Notes: generated by a model from the letters alone, not told the origin. A stretch of 64,000 bases of DNA from Prevotella sp. (GCA_017449675.1 JAFTFG010000022.1:1-64000), one strand, 5' to 3'. Shown: positions 8,484 to 17,503, numbered from the stretch's first letter. Translations and numbers: made by a program.

Positions 8484-10271
8484 ATGAAGAAAATTTTTAC
8501 TTTAGTGACGTTACTGGTGGCTATGGTCACTGGGGCGTGGGGAAGTACGGAAACATTAACAAAATCCGAAACGGACAAAACGGCTGTGGTCGGTACCAGT
8601 TTCACAACTAGTAAGAACATGATTACGAATGGTTCGAGCGGTGACTATGTAAAATTACGTACAAACATGGACACTCCTCAATGGACCTTCACAGTTAATT
8701 CAGGTTACAAAATTACGGGAATAAGTGTACAGGCCTATTCAAATAATAGTAAAGAAAGTGCAACAATTACTATGAGCACAATGTGTATTGATGGTGGTGC
8801 AAGCATTCTTACTGGTTCTGACAATACTGTTTTCCCTGTTGACAAATCTAATGCAATAACCGTAAACAAGTCAGGTTTTGAAGCTACGAGTTCTATTACT
8901 TGCACGTTTGACAATTCGAATATTAATTCTGAGTCAGGCAGTAAGAATGCTCAACTTATGGCTATTATTACTTTTACATATGAGACGACGGGAACACCTG
9001 TTACTCTTAGTTTCTCTTCACCTTCAGCAAGCGCAACTATTGGTTCTGCATTTGCAGAGCCCACTCTTACGGTTTCACCAGTAGCGGCACAGAGTGAAGT
9101 AGTTTATTCAAGCAGCAATACAGGTGTTGCAACTGTCAATGCTTCAACAGGTGTCGTGACATTAGTAGGTGGAGGCTCTACAACTATAACTGCGGCAATC
9201 TCCGGGTCTGCTACTTATGCGAATGCGTCTGCATCATATACCCTTACGGTAACGGATCCTACTGCTGCAAGCGTGAAATATTCACCTGCTTCTGGAACGG
9301 AGTTTGCTGCAGGTGCAATTGATAATATCAAAAATGGTGATGTAACCGTTGCAACAATAAAGTATAGTGAATCCGGTGATGGATATGTATCATTTAAATT
9401 TAATAAAGGAGGTGCAACTTATGATGAGATAGAATTCAATGCACTGACAGAAGGAAATGGTACGAACGGAAATCAACCAGGTGGAACATTTTATACTATA
9501 ACACCCAACTATGATGGAAGAATCCAAATGGCTGTAATCATAAATAACGATAAGATAATGGTAGTAGAGGAAGACGGAGTTGCAATGTCAGGTTTTACTA
9601 AAAAGACAGAAAAGTTTTATGGAATAGAGTCGTTTGATGTGAAAGCAGGTAGTACATATAAGTGCTATGTAAGCGGTTCCAAAATGGGCTTCTATGGATT
9701 GGTTTATACTTATTCAACTGCTGTTGACATCACTCCTGCATACAACAAGTCAACTTATGTAACTACCAAGGCTCTTGACTTCTCAGGCGTAGATGGTTTG
9801 AAGGCTTATGTGGCAACTGCCGCAACTAATGGCTCTGTTACTCTGGACGAGGTTGGTGCTGTTCCTGCTGGTACCCCTTTGATGCTGATTGGTACTGCAA
9901 GCACTAAATATACTGTTCCTGTCGCTGCTTCTGCTTCTGCTCCTGCTGTGAATATGTTGGTGGCAGGTGATGGTACAACGACATTCGATGGTACTTCTTA
10001 TGACTATCTCCTCTATACTGATGGTTTGTTCCACCAGATTTCCAGTGGCTCTATTGCTGTAGGAAAGGCTTATCTGCACTGCACTACTGATCCAAAGGCA
10101 GCAGTTTCTCGTACTCTCGAACTCAACATCGGTGGCGGTGGTGCTACAGGTATAGAGAAAATCAAGGTTGGCACTGAGGACAACGTATACTATGACCTGC
10201 AGGGTCGTCGTGTACTGTATCCCACGAAGGGGCTCTACATCGTGAATGGTAAGAAAGTCATTCTGAAGTAA
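8484..10271 (+). CDS. Large secreted protein with T9SS-like C-terminal tail, copy 2
   Basis: 595 residues, a paralogue of the 6050-8242 product. The signal peptide is MKKIFTLVTLLVAMVTGAWG. Residues about 170-255 form a bacterial Ig-like (BIG2) domain, recognisable from TYTLTV-type strands and the SSSNTGVATVNASTGVVTLV core. The C-terminal 45 residues are almost identical to copy 1 (EKIKVGTEDNVYYDLQGRRV ... GKKVILK), also at DNA level, whereas the N-terminal halves differ strongly. This is the pattern of a surface protein family that keeps its sorting tail and changes its passenger. It is followed by the second MKKTY micropeptide. Ligand and role are unknown. Confidence 0.75.
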   Translation: MKKIFTLVTLLVAMVTGAWGSTETLTKSETDKTAVVGTSFTTSKNMITNGSSGDYVKLRTNMDTPQWTFTVNSGYKITGISVQAYSNNSKESATITMSTMCIDGGASILTGSDNTVFPVDKSNAITVNKSGFEATSSITCTFDNSNINSESGSKNAQLMAIITFTYETTGTPVTLSFSSPSASATIGSAFAEPTLTVSPVAAQSEVVYSSSNTGVATVNASTGVVTLVGGGSTTITAAISGSATYANASASYTLTVTDPTAASVKYSPASGTEFAAGAIDNIKNGDVTVATIKYSESGDGYVSFKFNKGGATYDEIEFNALTEGNGTNGNQPGGTFYTITPNYDGRIQMAVIINNDKIMVVEEDGVAMSGFTKKTEKFYGIESFDVKAGSTYKCYVSGSKMGFYGLVYTYSTAVDITPAYNKSTYVTTKALDFSGVDGLKAYVATAATNGSVTLDEVGAVPAGTPLMLIGTASTKYTVPVAASASAPAVNMLVAGDGTTTFDGTSYDYLLYTDGLFHQISSGSIAVGKAYLHCTTDPKAAVSRTLELNIGGGGATGIEKIKVGTEDNVYYDLQGRRVLYPTKGLYIVNGKKVILK

Positions 10272-10314
10272 GAGGTAAGATGTAAGAAGTAAGAACTTTA
10301 ATGCAAAAAGAATT

Positions 10315-10500
10315 ATGAAAAAGACATATATCAATCCAGAAATGGATGTTGTTGAAATCAAAATGAATAATCTGATTGCTGCCTCTGCTGGTTTTGGTGA
10401 AGGTGGTGTTCCTTGTGGCGGTGCTACTAGCCGTGAGGACGAAGAACTGGATGACTTCCTGCTGGGTGGTGGTGATATCACCAAACTGCTGGGAATGTAA
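10315..10500 (+). CDS. Micropeptide of the MKKTY type, copy 2 (61 aa)
   Basis: A 61-residue product beginning MKKTYINPEMDVVEIKMNNL, then a Gly-rich stretch with a single Cys (GEGGVPCGGATS), and an acidic, hydrophobic end (DDFLLGGGDITKLLGM). It is the paralogue of the 47-residue product at 8257-8400 and holds the same place, directly after a large secreted protein. The head is conserved and the tail is not. Similar short proteins are common in Prevotella and Bacteroides genomes to my knowledge, without an assigned function. A good terminator follows at 10614-10659. Confidence 0.75.
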   Translation: MKKTYINPEMDVVEIKMNNLIAASAGFGEGGVPCGGATSREDEELDDFLLGGGDITKLLGM

Positions 10501-10512
10501 TATGCTGGATGT

Positions 10513-10528
10513 CTCTCCTTCGGGAGAG
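10513..10528 (+). repeat. CUCUCC-UUCG-GGAGAG hairpin
   Basis: A perfect 6-bp stem closed by a stable UUCG tetraloop, starting 13 nt past the micropeptide stop. It lacks a T-run and may protect the mRNA 3' region. Confidence 0.6.
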
Positions 10529-10613
10529 GCATCGCATAAGCGAAAATATGATGCCGCTGTTCTGAAAGGTAAGCATTCGATAAACTACAGGTAGTAATAC
10601 CTACATACTATAG

Positions 10614-10659
10614 CAATAGCAGTTACAATCACATTCGATAGTAACTGCTATTGTTTTTT
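10614..10659 (+). terminator. Terminator of the second module
   Basis: A perfect 13-bp stem (CAATAGCAGTTAC / GTAACTGCTATTG) with a 14-nt loop, followed by six T. The hairpin is itself enclosed by a longer-range 12-bp inverted repeat, GTAAGCATTCGA at 10569-10580 and its complement at 10697-10708. Confidence 0.88.
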
Positions 10660-10712
10660 GTTGTACCTATATTTGATACCTATATCATGTATTTTGTCGA
10701 ATGCTTACAAAG

Positions 10713-10746
10713 ATAATCCCTGCCTCTGATTGGAGGTAGGGATTAT
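10713..10746 (-). terminator. Hairpin downstream of rnr
   Basis: A 14-bp stem with one mismatch (ATAATCCCT-CCTC arms, 6-nt loop) lies 33 nt past the rnr stop codon. The T-content after it is modest on either strand. Confidence 0.6.
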
Positions 10747-10778
10747 TGTTTGATGAGGTTGTGGCAGGCGGGAGTCTC

Positions 10779-12935
10779 CTAGTCATCCGCCAGGGAGAAG
10801 TCGAGTTGACGTTTCTCGATATTGGCACGGGCCACCTTGATGCGGATGGGATCCCCCAACTGATACTTATGGTGATGGCGACGTCCCACCAGACAGTAGT
10901 TCTTCTCGTCAAACTCATAGTAGTCGTCGTCAAGGTCACGCATGGGAACCATACCCTCACAGTGGTTCTCGTCGATCTCGCAGTAGATACCATACGACTG
11001 GATGCCACTGATATGCGCATCAAAGGTCTCACCCACCTTGTCGACCATGAACTCCACCATCTTGTATTTGATGGAGTCACGCTCGGCCTGCTGGGCCACC
11101 AGTTCCATGTCGGAACAGTGCTCACAGAGTTCTTCGTACTTATCCTGGTTGGCACTCCGTCCTCCACTCTGGTATTTCGTCAGCAGCCGGTGTACCATCG
11201 TGTCGGGATAGCGGCGGATGGGTGACGTGAAATGGGTATAGTAGTCGAAGGCTAGTCCGTAGTGTCCGATATTATGTGTTGAGTATTTCGCCTTCATCAT
11301 GGCCCGCAGTGCCACCGTCTCGATGAGTTTCTGTTCTTTCTTGCCCTGGCAACCGTCCATCAGACTGTTGAGGCTCTTCGAGATAGCCCCCTTGGTACCT
11401 GATGTCTTCATCTTATAACCGAATTTCACCACGAAGGCACGCAGCGTCTCCAGTTTGGTGGGATCGGGTTGGTCGTGGATACGGTAGGGGAGTGTCTTGG
11501 CTTTCGTCCCCTTCTTCACCTTACCGACGCTCTCTGCCACAAATTTATTAGCCAGTAGCATGAACTCCTCGATGAGTTGGGTGGCATCTGTCGACTTCTT
11601 GAAATAGGCACGGATGGGTTTACCGTCCTTGTCGATATCGAAATGCAGTTCCTCACGGTCGAACTTCACGGCACCGCCCTTGAAGCGGCGTTCACGCAGT
11701 TTTTTAGCCAGTCGGTCGAGGACTTTCAGATTCTCGGAATACTCCGTGGGGTCTGAGTTCTCTGATTTCCCCATCAAGATATCCTGCACCTCCTCATAGG
11801 CATAGCGGCGGTCGCTCCGGATGACCGTATGGGCGATACGTCCGTTCTTGATATTCGCTTCCTCGTCGAGGGTGACGATGACGCTGTAGGTCAGTTTCTC
11901 CTCGTCGGGACGCAGGGAGCAGATGAAGTTACACAACCGTTCGGGAAGCATGGGGATGGTACGGTCGACGAGATAGACACTCGTAGCCCGCTTCACCGCC
12001 TCCTTGTCGATGATACTGCCCTCTTTGACATAGTGGCTCACATCAGCGATATGGACACCCACCTCCCAGAGACCCTTGCCGGCAGGTCTTATCGATAGTG
12101 CGTCGTCGAAGTCCTTGGCATCCTTCGGGTCGATGGTGCAGGTGAAGACCTCCCGGAAGTCCTCCCTGCGGCGGATCTCCTGTTCGGTGATGCCCGGCTC
12201 TATCTTCTCAGCGGCCTCCTCGACAGCCTTCGGATACTGATAGGGCAGTCCGTACTGGGCCAGGATGGCATGCATCTCCACATTGTTGTCACCCTCTTTT
12301 CCCAGGACATCGATGACCTCTCCCACAATATTCTTTGACTCCTTCGAGGGCCATTGCGTGATCTTGACGACCGCTTTCTCACCCGTCTTACCGCCTTTCA
12401 GTTTTTTCTTGGGGATGAGGATGTCATGCACGAAGATATTCCCCTCCGTCACGAGGAAAGCATAGTCCTTCTCGACTTTCAGTTTTCCGACCGCCTGGTC
12501 CATCTTATGCGACAGGATCTCCACCACCATCGCCTCCTTGATATGGTTGGTACGACGAGCCATCATCGTCACCCTGACACGGTCACCGTTGAGGGCGAAC
12601 ATCGAGTTACGCTCTGAGACGAAGATGGGTTTACCGCCATCGTCAGGTTGGAAAGAGTTCTTACCGTTCGCCTTACGGATAAACGTACCCTCCTGTACCT
12701 GTGTCTTCAGGTTCAGGCGGTAGGAGTTGTCCGAGGTCTTGGTGAGGTAGTCGTCCCATGTCATCTCGTCCATCAGGTCGATGGCCGTCATCTTGGCAGG
12801 ATGGGTGTCGAGTTTGAGGGCACGGAATATCTGTTTGAATGAATAGGTCTCGTTGGGATGTTCCTGGAAGAAGGTCTGTAGCATCTCTGCCAGTTGTTTC
12901 TTCGTGAGTCGTTTTCCACCTTTCTTTTTACTCAT
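10779..12935 (-). CDS. rnr: Ribonuclease R
   Basis: 718-residue 3'-5' exoribonuclease of the RNB family, which degrades structured RNA in the cytoplasm. Domains in order are a short N-terminal helix-turn-helix-like part (YSFKQIFRALKLD), cold-shock domains at about 75-235, and the catalytic RNB domain with the Asp cluster DPKDAKDFDDALSI. The motif TSPIRRYPDTMVHR lies near the end of RNB, and an S1 RNA-binding domain closes the protein (GETFDAHISGIQSYGIYCEI). The start gives MSKKKGGKRLTKKQL. A minus-strand -7 element TATCTTTG at 12964-12971 places transcription about 25-30 nt upstream. Length and motifs are complete. Confidence 0.95.
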   Translation of the reverse strand: MSKKKGGKRLTKKQLAEMLQTFFQEHPNETYSFKQIFRALKLDTHPAKMTAIDLMDEMTWDDYLTKTSDNSYRLNLKTQVQEGTFIRKANGKNSFQPDDGGKPIFVSERNSMFALNGDRVRVTMMARRTNHIKEAMVVEILSHKMDQAVGKLKVEKDYAFLVTEGNIFVHDILIPKKKLKGGKTGEKAVVKITQWPSKESKNIVGEVIDVLGKEGDNNVEMHAILAQYGLPYQYPKAVEEAAEKIEPGITEQEIRRREDFREVFTCTIDPKDAKDFDDALSIRPAGKGLWEVGVHIADVSHYVKEGSIIDKEAVKRATSVYLVDRTIPMLPERLCNFICSLRPDEEKLTYSVIVTLDEEANIKNGRIAHTVIRSDRRYAYEEVQDILMGKSENSDPTEYSENLKVLDRLAKKLRERRFKGGAVKFDREELHFDIDKDGKPIRAYFKKSTDATQLIEEFMLLANKFVAESVGKVKKGTKAKTLPYRIHDQPDPTKLETLRAFVVKFGYKMKTSGTKGAISKSLNSLMDGCQGKKEQKLIETVALRAMMKAKYSTHNIGHYGLAFDYYTHFTSPIRRYPDTMVHRLLTKYQSGGRSANQDKYEELCEHCSDMELVAQQAERDSIKYKMVEFMVDKVGETFDAHISGIQSYGIYCEIDENHCEGMVPMRDLDDDYYEFDEKNYCLVGRRHHHKYQLGDPIRIKVARANIEKRQLDFSLADD

Positions 12936-12963
12936 AATATGTCTGTTTTAAGTTTGTTTGGTA

Positions 12964-12971
12964 CAAAGATA
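12964..12971 (-). promoter_or_regulatory. rnr promoter -7 element
   Basis: TATCTTTG on the minus strand, about 29 nt upstream of the rnr start codon; the -33 box is weak. Confidence 0.55.
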
Positions 12972-13060
12972 CAAATAAATGAGAATATTTTGTAACTTTG
13001 ATGAAAACTTTTTCATCGAAGATACTCACACTCGACAAAAAAGGGGATGATTCTTCTTTT

Positions 13061-13085
13061 TTGTACTCATTTAATCGTATCTTTG
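13061..13085 (+). promoter_or_regulatory. Promoter of the SDR gene
   Basis: TATCTTTG at 13078-13085 with TTG at 13061-13063. The spacing is shorter than the usual 19-21. The ATG at 13103 follows closely, giving a very short leader. A second TAACTTTG at 12993-13000 is an alternative. Confidence 0.5.
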
Positions 13086-13102
13086 TACCCAAAATTATTA
13101 AA

Positions 13103-14095
13103 ATGAAGATATTAATCACTGGAGCCAGCGGTTTTATCGGCTCTTTCATCGTGGAGGAAGCCCTGAGAAGAGGTTATGAGACCTGGGCCGCCGTCCGTAA
13201 GAGCAGTTCAAGGGTGTTCTTGCAAGACGAGCGTATCCGTCTTATCGAACTCAACCTGTCGTCGCAACAGCAGTTGGAGGAGCAGTTGAGAGACCATCAT
13301 TTCGACTATGTGGTGCATGCGGCAGGGGCCACCAAGTGTCTGCATCCCGACGATTTCTTCCGGATCAATACCGAAGGTACCCAACACCTGGTCGGTGCGC
13401 TGATGGCTCTGAAGATGCCCCTCCGGCGTTTTGTCTTTATCAGTAGTCTGAGTATCATGGGGGCCATCCGTGAGCAACAACCCTATACCGAGATCATGGA
13501 GAGTGACGAGCCGCACCCTAATACAGCCTACGGCAAGAGTAAGTTAGCCGCAGAGCAGTGGCTTCAGACCCTCTCCGACTTCCCCTATGTCATCCTGCGT
13601 CCTACGGGTGTCTATGGTCCTCGTGAACGGGATTATTTCACACAGATACAGAGTATCAAGCGGCATGTCGACTTTGCGGTGGGCTATCAGCGGCAGGATA
13701 TCACCTTCGTCTATGTGACGGATGTGGTGCAGGCGGTCTTCCTCGCTCTGGAGAAAGGGGCCGTCGGACGGAAATACATCCTCTCCGACGGGGAGGTATA
13801 CCAGTCGAGTGAGTTCAGCGACCTGGTACATGAGGCTCTGGGCCGTCCCTGGTGGATCCGTATCACGGCTCCAATCTGGCTGTTGCGTGTCATCACATGG
13901 GGTGGTGATTGGTGGGGACGACTGACGGGTAGGCTGTCCGTCCTGAACAAGGATAAGTTTAATATTCTCCGTCAGCGTAACTGGCGGTGTGACATCTCTC
14001 CTGCCCGTCAGGAACTGGGTTATGAGCCGCAGGTCAAACTGGCTGAGGGAGTGCGTCGCAGTATTCAGTGGTATCAAGAAAACAAGTGGTTATGA
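13103..14095 (+). CDS. NAD-dependent epimerase/dehydratase family protein (extended SDR)
   Basis: 330-residue cytosolic oxidoreductase or epimerase of the extended short-chain dehydrogenase family. The Rossmann motif GASGFIGSF lies near the N-terminus, the catalytic Ser in SSLSIMG, and YGKSK is the YxxxK pair followed by RPTGVYGPRE. The start at 13103 is chosen because the glycine motif begins 6 residues later and the promoter lies directly upstream; a longer reading frame would add 35 residues without family support. It overlaps the PAP2 gene by 4 nt (ATGA). The substrate is not readable from sequence; nucleotide sugars or sterol/lipid-linked substrates are typical. Confidence 0.88.
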   Translation: MKILITGASGFIGSFIVEEALRRGYETWAAVRKSSSRVFLQDERIRLIELNLSSQQQLEEQLRDHHFDYVVHAAGATKCLHPDDFFRINTEGTQHLVGALMALKMPLRRFVFISSLSIMGAIREQQPYTEIMESDEPHPNTAYGKSKLAAEQWLQTLSDFPYVILRPTGVYGPRERDYFTQIQSIKRHVDFAVGYQRQDITFVYVTDVVQAVFLALEKGAVGRKYILSDGEVYQSSEFSDLVHEALGRPWWIRITAPIWLLRVITWGGDWWGRLTGRLSVLNKDKFNILRQRNWRCDISPARQELGYEPQVKLAEGVRRSIQWYQENKWL

Positions 14096-15024
14096 AAGGT
14101 TTGTGGGTAGTCGAGAAAGTTATCATCGCCTATATCGCCTTCACCATCCTGATGATGGCTTGCTGGTGGGATGCGATGGTCCATCCTGCCGCCATGCTTT
14201 GGATGCGGGCCCGGGTACTCCTGTTGATGGGAGCCCTGTGGCTGCTCTACCGTTGGCGCCCCTGTCGACTGACCCGTTTGGTGCGTGTGACGGGACTGAT
14301 GATCACACTGTCGTGGTTCTACCCCGATACCTATGAGGTCAACCGGGTATTACCCAATCTCGATCATATCTTCGCAGGACTGGAACAGCAACTCTTCGGC
14401 TGTCAGCCCTCCCTACTGTTCTCTGAGGTATGTCCTTGGGGATGGTTCTCCGAACTGATGTGTCTGGGGTATGTCAGTTATTTCCCGTTGATGGTGACCA
14501 TCCTCCTCTATTATTTCTTCCGTCGCTATGAGGAGTTCGGAATGGCCTCCTTCGTCCTGATATCCAGTTTCTTCATCTACTATACCGTCTTCGTCATCCT
14601 CCCCGTCACAGGACCTCAGTTCTATTATCTGGCAGTGGGTACCGACAAGATAGCGGCAGGCATCTTCCCTAATCTGGGACATTGGTTCCTGACACATGGT
14701 GAGCGGATGGCAGCCCCCGGATGGTCAGACGGTTTCTTCTACCACCTGCTGGACCTCACCCATGATGCGGGTGAACGGCCTACCGCAGCCTTCCCCAGCA
14801 GTCATGTGGGGGTCACGACGGTCATCATGCTTTTGGCCTGTCATACCCGTAGTAAGGGGCTTACCTTGTCGATGCTTCCTTTCTTTGTGTTGATGTGTCT
14901 TTCCACCGTATATATCTATGCCCATTATGCCATCGATGCCATCGCCGGTCTCCTGACAGGAGTCCTCATCTATGTGTACCTTCGTTCTCGGGCAAAAAAA
15001 AATGGAACTCCGCTGAGTTCCTAA
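14092..15024 (+). CDS. PAP2 family lipid phosphatase or phosphotransferase
   Basis: 310-residue polytopic membrane protein of the phosphatidic-acid phosphatase type 2 superfamily. Visible are GERPTAAFPSSHVGVTT near residues 226-242 (the second PAP2 motif, with the catalytic His in SSHVG) and AHYAIDAIAGL near 275 (third motif, His and Asp). The SSH rather than SGH form and the six or so membrane spans recall the inositol-phosphotransferase branch, so a lipid head-group transferase is possible. The start is the ATG overlapping the SDR stop codon, so the two proteins are made in coupled fashion and probably act in one lipid pathway. Confidence 0.8.
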   Translation: MKGLWVVEKVIIAYIAFTILMMACWWDAMVHPAAMLWMRARVLLLMGALWLLYRWRPCRLTRLVRVTGLMITLSWFYPDTYEVNRVLPNLDHIFAGLEQQLFGCQPSLLFSEVCPWGWFSELMCLGYVSYFPLMVTILLYYFFRRYEEFGMASFVLISSFFIYYTVFVILPVTGPQFYYLAVGTDKIAAGIFPNLGHWFLTHGERMAAPGWSDGFFYHLLDLTHDAGERPTAAFPSSHVGVTTVIMLLACHTRSKGLTLSMLPFFVLMCLSTVYIYAHYAIDAIAGLLTGVLIYVYLRSRAKKNGTPLSS

Positions 15025-15176
15025 ATCTTTGTTAACCTTAAATCTAATACTATGAAAAACACATTGCAAAGATATAAACTTTCTGACTATCTGTGAGTTC
15101 TGCATCTTTAATTTTTTTGTGTACGCACACTTTCTTGACATAAATCAACTGAATGGAGTGAATTTCGACGAAAAAA

Positions 15177-15208
15177 TTTGGTTGGTTGCAAATTAATTCC
15201 TACCTTTG
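15177..15208 (+). promoter_or_regulatory. greA promoter
   Basis: TTTG at 15177-15180, a 20-nt spacer, then TACCTTTG at 15201-15208. It lies in the 302-nt gap between the PAP2 gene and greA, which holds no gene; the first part of the gap shows nothing clear. The leader is about 110 nt. Confidence 0.78.
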
Positions 15209-15239
15209 CACACGATAACTGGACACGATAGCAACTGGG

Positions 15240-15276
15240 ATTCCGACAGAAAAGAGGGTCGGGATTCTTTTGTTTT
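15240..15276 (+). terminator. Possible attenuator in the greA leader
   Basis: ATTCCGAC (15240-15247) pairs with GTCGGGAT (15258-15265, one G-U pair), followed by TCTTTTGTTTTTT. It lies between the greA promoter and start codon, so it could end part of the transcripts early. Confidence 0.45.
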
Positions 15277-15326
15277 TTGCGTCTGGAGTGAGAAAAATGC
15301 AAACAATCAATTAAAAAGTAAATAAC

Positions 15327-15794
15327 ATGGCTTATATGTCACAAGAAGGCTACGACAAGTTAGTAGCCGAACTACAGCGGTTGGAGAGTGTTGAGCGCCC
15401 CAAGGCCTCAGCCGCCATTGCCGAGGCTCGCGACAAGGGAGACCTGAGCGAGAACAGTGAGTATGATGCTGCCAAGGAGGCGCAGGCTCATCTGGAGGAT
15501 AAGATCAACCAGTTGAAGATGACCATCTCGGAAGCGAAGATCGTGGATACCTCCCGTCTGAGTACGGACTCGGTGCAGATCCTGACGAAGGTGGAGATGA
15601 CTAATCTGAACACCAATACGAAGATGTCCTATACGATCGTCAGTGAGAACGAGGCTGACCTGCGTGCCGGTAAGATATCCATCAAGACTCCTATCGCTCA
15701 GGGACTGTTGGGTAAGAAGGTCGGTGACGAGGTGGAGGTGACGATTCCTCGCGGTACGATCAAGTTGCGTATTGAGAACATCAGCATTGCTTAA
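15327..15794 (+). CDS. greA: Transcription elongation factor GreA
   Basis: 155-residue factor that enters the RNA polymerase secondary channel and stimulates cleavage of backtracked RNA. The N-terminal coiled coil carries the acidic tip, DLSENSEYDAAKE; the C-terminal domain has PIAQGLLGKKVGDEVEV. Length and motifs are normal for the family. It has its own promoter and is followed 59 nt later by the HIT gene; the gap between contains a short TCGATATC-type repeat. Confidence 0.95.
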   Translation: MAYMSQEGYDKLVAELQRLESVERPKASAAIAEARDKGDLSENSEYDAAKEAQAHLEDKINQLKMTISEAKIVDTSRLSTDSVQILTKVEMTNLNTNTKMSYTIVSENEADLRAGKISIKTPIAQGLLGKKVGDEVEVTIPRGTIKLRIENISIA

Positions 15795-15797
15795 ATA

Positions 15798-15837
15798 GTC
15801 GAATCTCGATATCTCGATATCTCGATACATCGAAATC
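15798..15837 (+). repeat. TCGATATC short tandem repeat
   Basis: Three to four degenerate copies of the 8-mer CTCGATAT fill the gap between greA and the HIT gene. A related 15-bp array lies at 21486-21566. Confidence 0.65.
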
Positions 15838-15853
15838 TAAAAAAACAACAACT

Positions 15854-16246
15854 ATGGATATTTTCAGTAAGATAGCAGCAGGGGAGATTCCCAGTTATAA
15901 ATGTGCGGAGAATGAGGAGTTCTATGCTTTCCTGGATATTAACCCGTTGGTGAAGGGACATACCTTGGTGATCCCGCGTCGGGAGGTAGACTACTTCTTT
16001 GATATGAGTGATGAGGAACTGGCTCGCTACCAGCAGTTTGCCAAGCGGGTGGCTGTCGCCATCAAGAAGGCCTTCCCCTGTCGGAAGGTGGCCCAGGTGG
16101 TGTTAGGTCTGGAGGTGGCTCATGCCCATATCCATCTCATCCCTATGCAGAGTGAGGCCGATGCCGACTTCCGCCGTGAGAAACTGAAACTCACGGAGGA
16201 GGAGTTCAAGGAGATCGCCGAGAAGATACAAAAAGCGTTTGAATAG
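15854..16246 (+). CDS. HIT family nucleotide-binding hydrolase
   Basis: 130-residue protein of the histidine-triad family, which hydrolyses nucleoside phosphoramidates or dinucleotides. The histidine triad is AHAHIHLIPM near residue 95. The N-terminus has IFSKIAAGEIPSYK and a conserved HTLVIPRREVDYF strand. It probably shares the greA transcript. The stop codon TAG forms part of the loop of the terminator hairpin, so the last codons and the terminator overlap. Confidence 0.92.
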   Translation: MDIFSKIAAGEIPSYKCAENEEFYAFLDINPLVKGHTLVIPRREVDYFFDMSDEELARYQQFAKRVAVAIKKAFPCRKVAQVVLGLEVAHAHIHLIPMQSEADADFRREKLKLTEEEFKEIAEKIQKAFE

Positions 16247-16260
16247 TCAAACGCTTTTTT
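16231..16260. terminator. Terminator overlapping the HIT stop codon
   Basis: A perfect 12-bp stem, AAAAGCGTTTGA / TCAAACGCTTTT, with loop ATAG, then more T. The mirror A-run on the other side means it can also serve the convergent guanylyltransferase gene, which ends at 16266. Confidence 0.88.
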
Positions 16261-16265
16261 GTTGC

Positions 16266-17372
16266 TTATACGAAGTCATCCCCGTATTTGATCTGTACCT
16301 CGTTGACGTATTTACGGACGAGGGCTGAGGAGTCACCTTTCTTACAGATCAGTAGGACGTTGTCGCTCTCGGCCACGATATAGCCGTCGAGACCGTTGAT
16401 CACTCCCAACCGTCCCTTGGGGAGTTTGATGACGTTATTACGGGAGTCCTCCAGCATCACCTCCGAGTCTACCACGACGTTGTCACCCTCGCCGCGACTC
16501 AGATACTCGTAGATGGCATGCCAGGTACCCAGATCGGCCCATCCGAAGTCACAGTTCATGACACATACATGTTCCCCATGCTCCAATACTCCCTGGTCGA
16601 TCGACAGGTTGGGATAGGCGGGATAGTACTCGTTGACAAACGCCATCTCCTCCTCGATGGTGATATTGCTGCGGGTGTTGTCGAAGCGTGTGAGTACCTC
16701 TGGGAACAGTTGTTGGAAGCATTGGTTCAGATAACGGGCGTTCGACAGGATGATACCTGTGTTCCAGAGGAACTCGCCACTGTCCATAAACATCCGGGCG
16801 AAGTCACGCTCGGGTTTCTCCACAAACGACTTCACGGTGCATATCTTGGCTACAGGGGCTCGTTTGGGGATGATGAACTCCCCTTTCTGGATATACCCGT
16901 AACCGGGTTCCGGACGTGAGGGCTTCACACCCAGTGTCAATACACTGTCGTTATATGATACAAAATAGAACGCCTCGTCAATGTTCTGGTAGAAAGCCTC
17001 TTCATTCAACACCAGTTGGTCGCAGGGAGTGATGATGACATTGGCATTGGGATTCCTGCGGCATACCCGCATGTCGGCCCATGCCACACTGGGAGCCGTC
17101 CCTCTGTTGACTGGCTCGATCATGAGGTTCTCCTCATGCAGGTCCGGCAACTGTTGCCGCACGATGGGCGCATATTCCTTGTTCGTACAGATAAAGACAT
17201 TCTCCTTGGGCAGTATCTTCACGAAGCGGTCGAAAGTCTGTTGCAACTGCGTACGTCCTACGCCAAAGAAGTCGATAAATTGTTTGGGTTTCTCATCACG
17301 GCTGCAGGGCCATAGGCGTTTACCCTTTCCACCGGCTAAGATAATGCAATAGTTGTTAGCGTTAATTTCCAT
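16266..17372 (-). CDS. Mannose-1-phosphate guanylyltransferase
   Basis: 368-residue cytosolic nucleotidyltransferase that makes GDP-mannose for glycan synthesis. The N-terminal signature ILAGGKGKRLWPCSRDEKPKQF region shows the GGxGxRLxP nucleotide-binding loop and the PKQF lysine. Further family features are FVEKPE, LWNTGI and DFGWADLGTW. There is no C-terminal phosphomannose isomerase domain, so it is the single-function form. The gene stands alone, convergent with greA-HIT. Confidence 0.92.
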   Translation of the reverse strand: MEINANNYCIILAGGKGKRLWPCSRDEKPKQFIDFFGVGRTQLQQTFDRFVKILPKENVFICTNKEYAPIVRQQLPDLHEENLMIEPVNRGTAPSVAWADMRVCRRNPNANVIITPCDQLVLNEEAFYQNIDEAFYFVSYNDSVLTLGVKPSRPEPGYGYIQKGEFIIPKRAPVAKICTVKSFVEKPERDFARMFMDSGEFLWNTGIILSNARYLNQCFQQLFPEVLTRFDNTRSNITIEEEMAFVNEYYPAYPNLSIDQGVLEHGEHVCVMNCDFGWADLGTWHAIYEYLSRGEGDNVVVDSEVMLEDSRNNVIKLPKGRLGVINGLDGYIVAESDNVLLICKKGDSSALVRKYVNEVQIKYGDDFV

Positions 17373-17503
17373 ATGTGATTAGATCTGTTCTGATTGTGCT
17401 ACGAAGATACGAAAAATCTTGATAACTGCCAAGAAAAAGTCATAAAAAGCAAGAAAAATAAAAATAATTTATCATTTGTTTCTCATTTCTCAAGATTTAT
17501 TTG

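Noticed and set aside
9783..10532. 249-codon frame opposite the second secreted protein and micropeptide
   Set aside because: It is antisense to two supported genes, and its Ser/Arg-rich product reflects reversed Ala/Gly codons.
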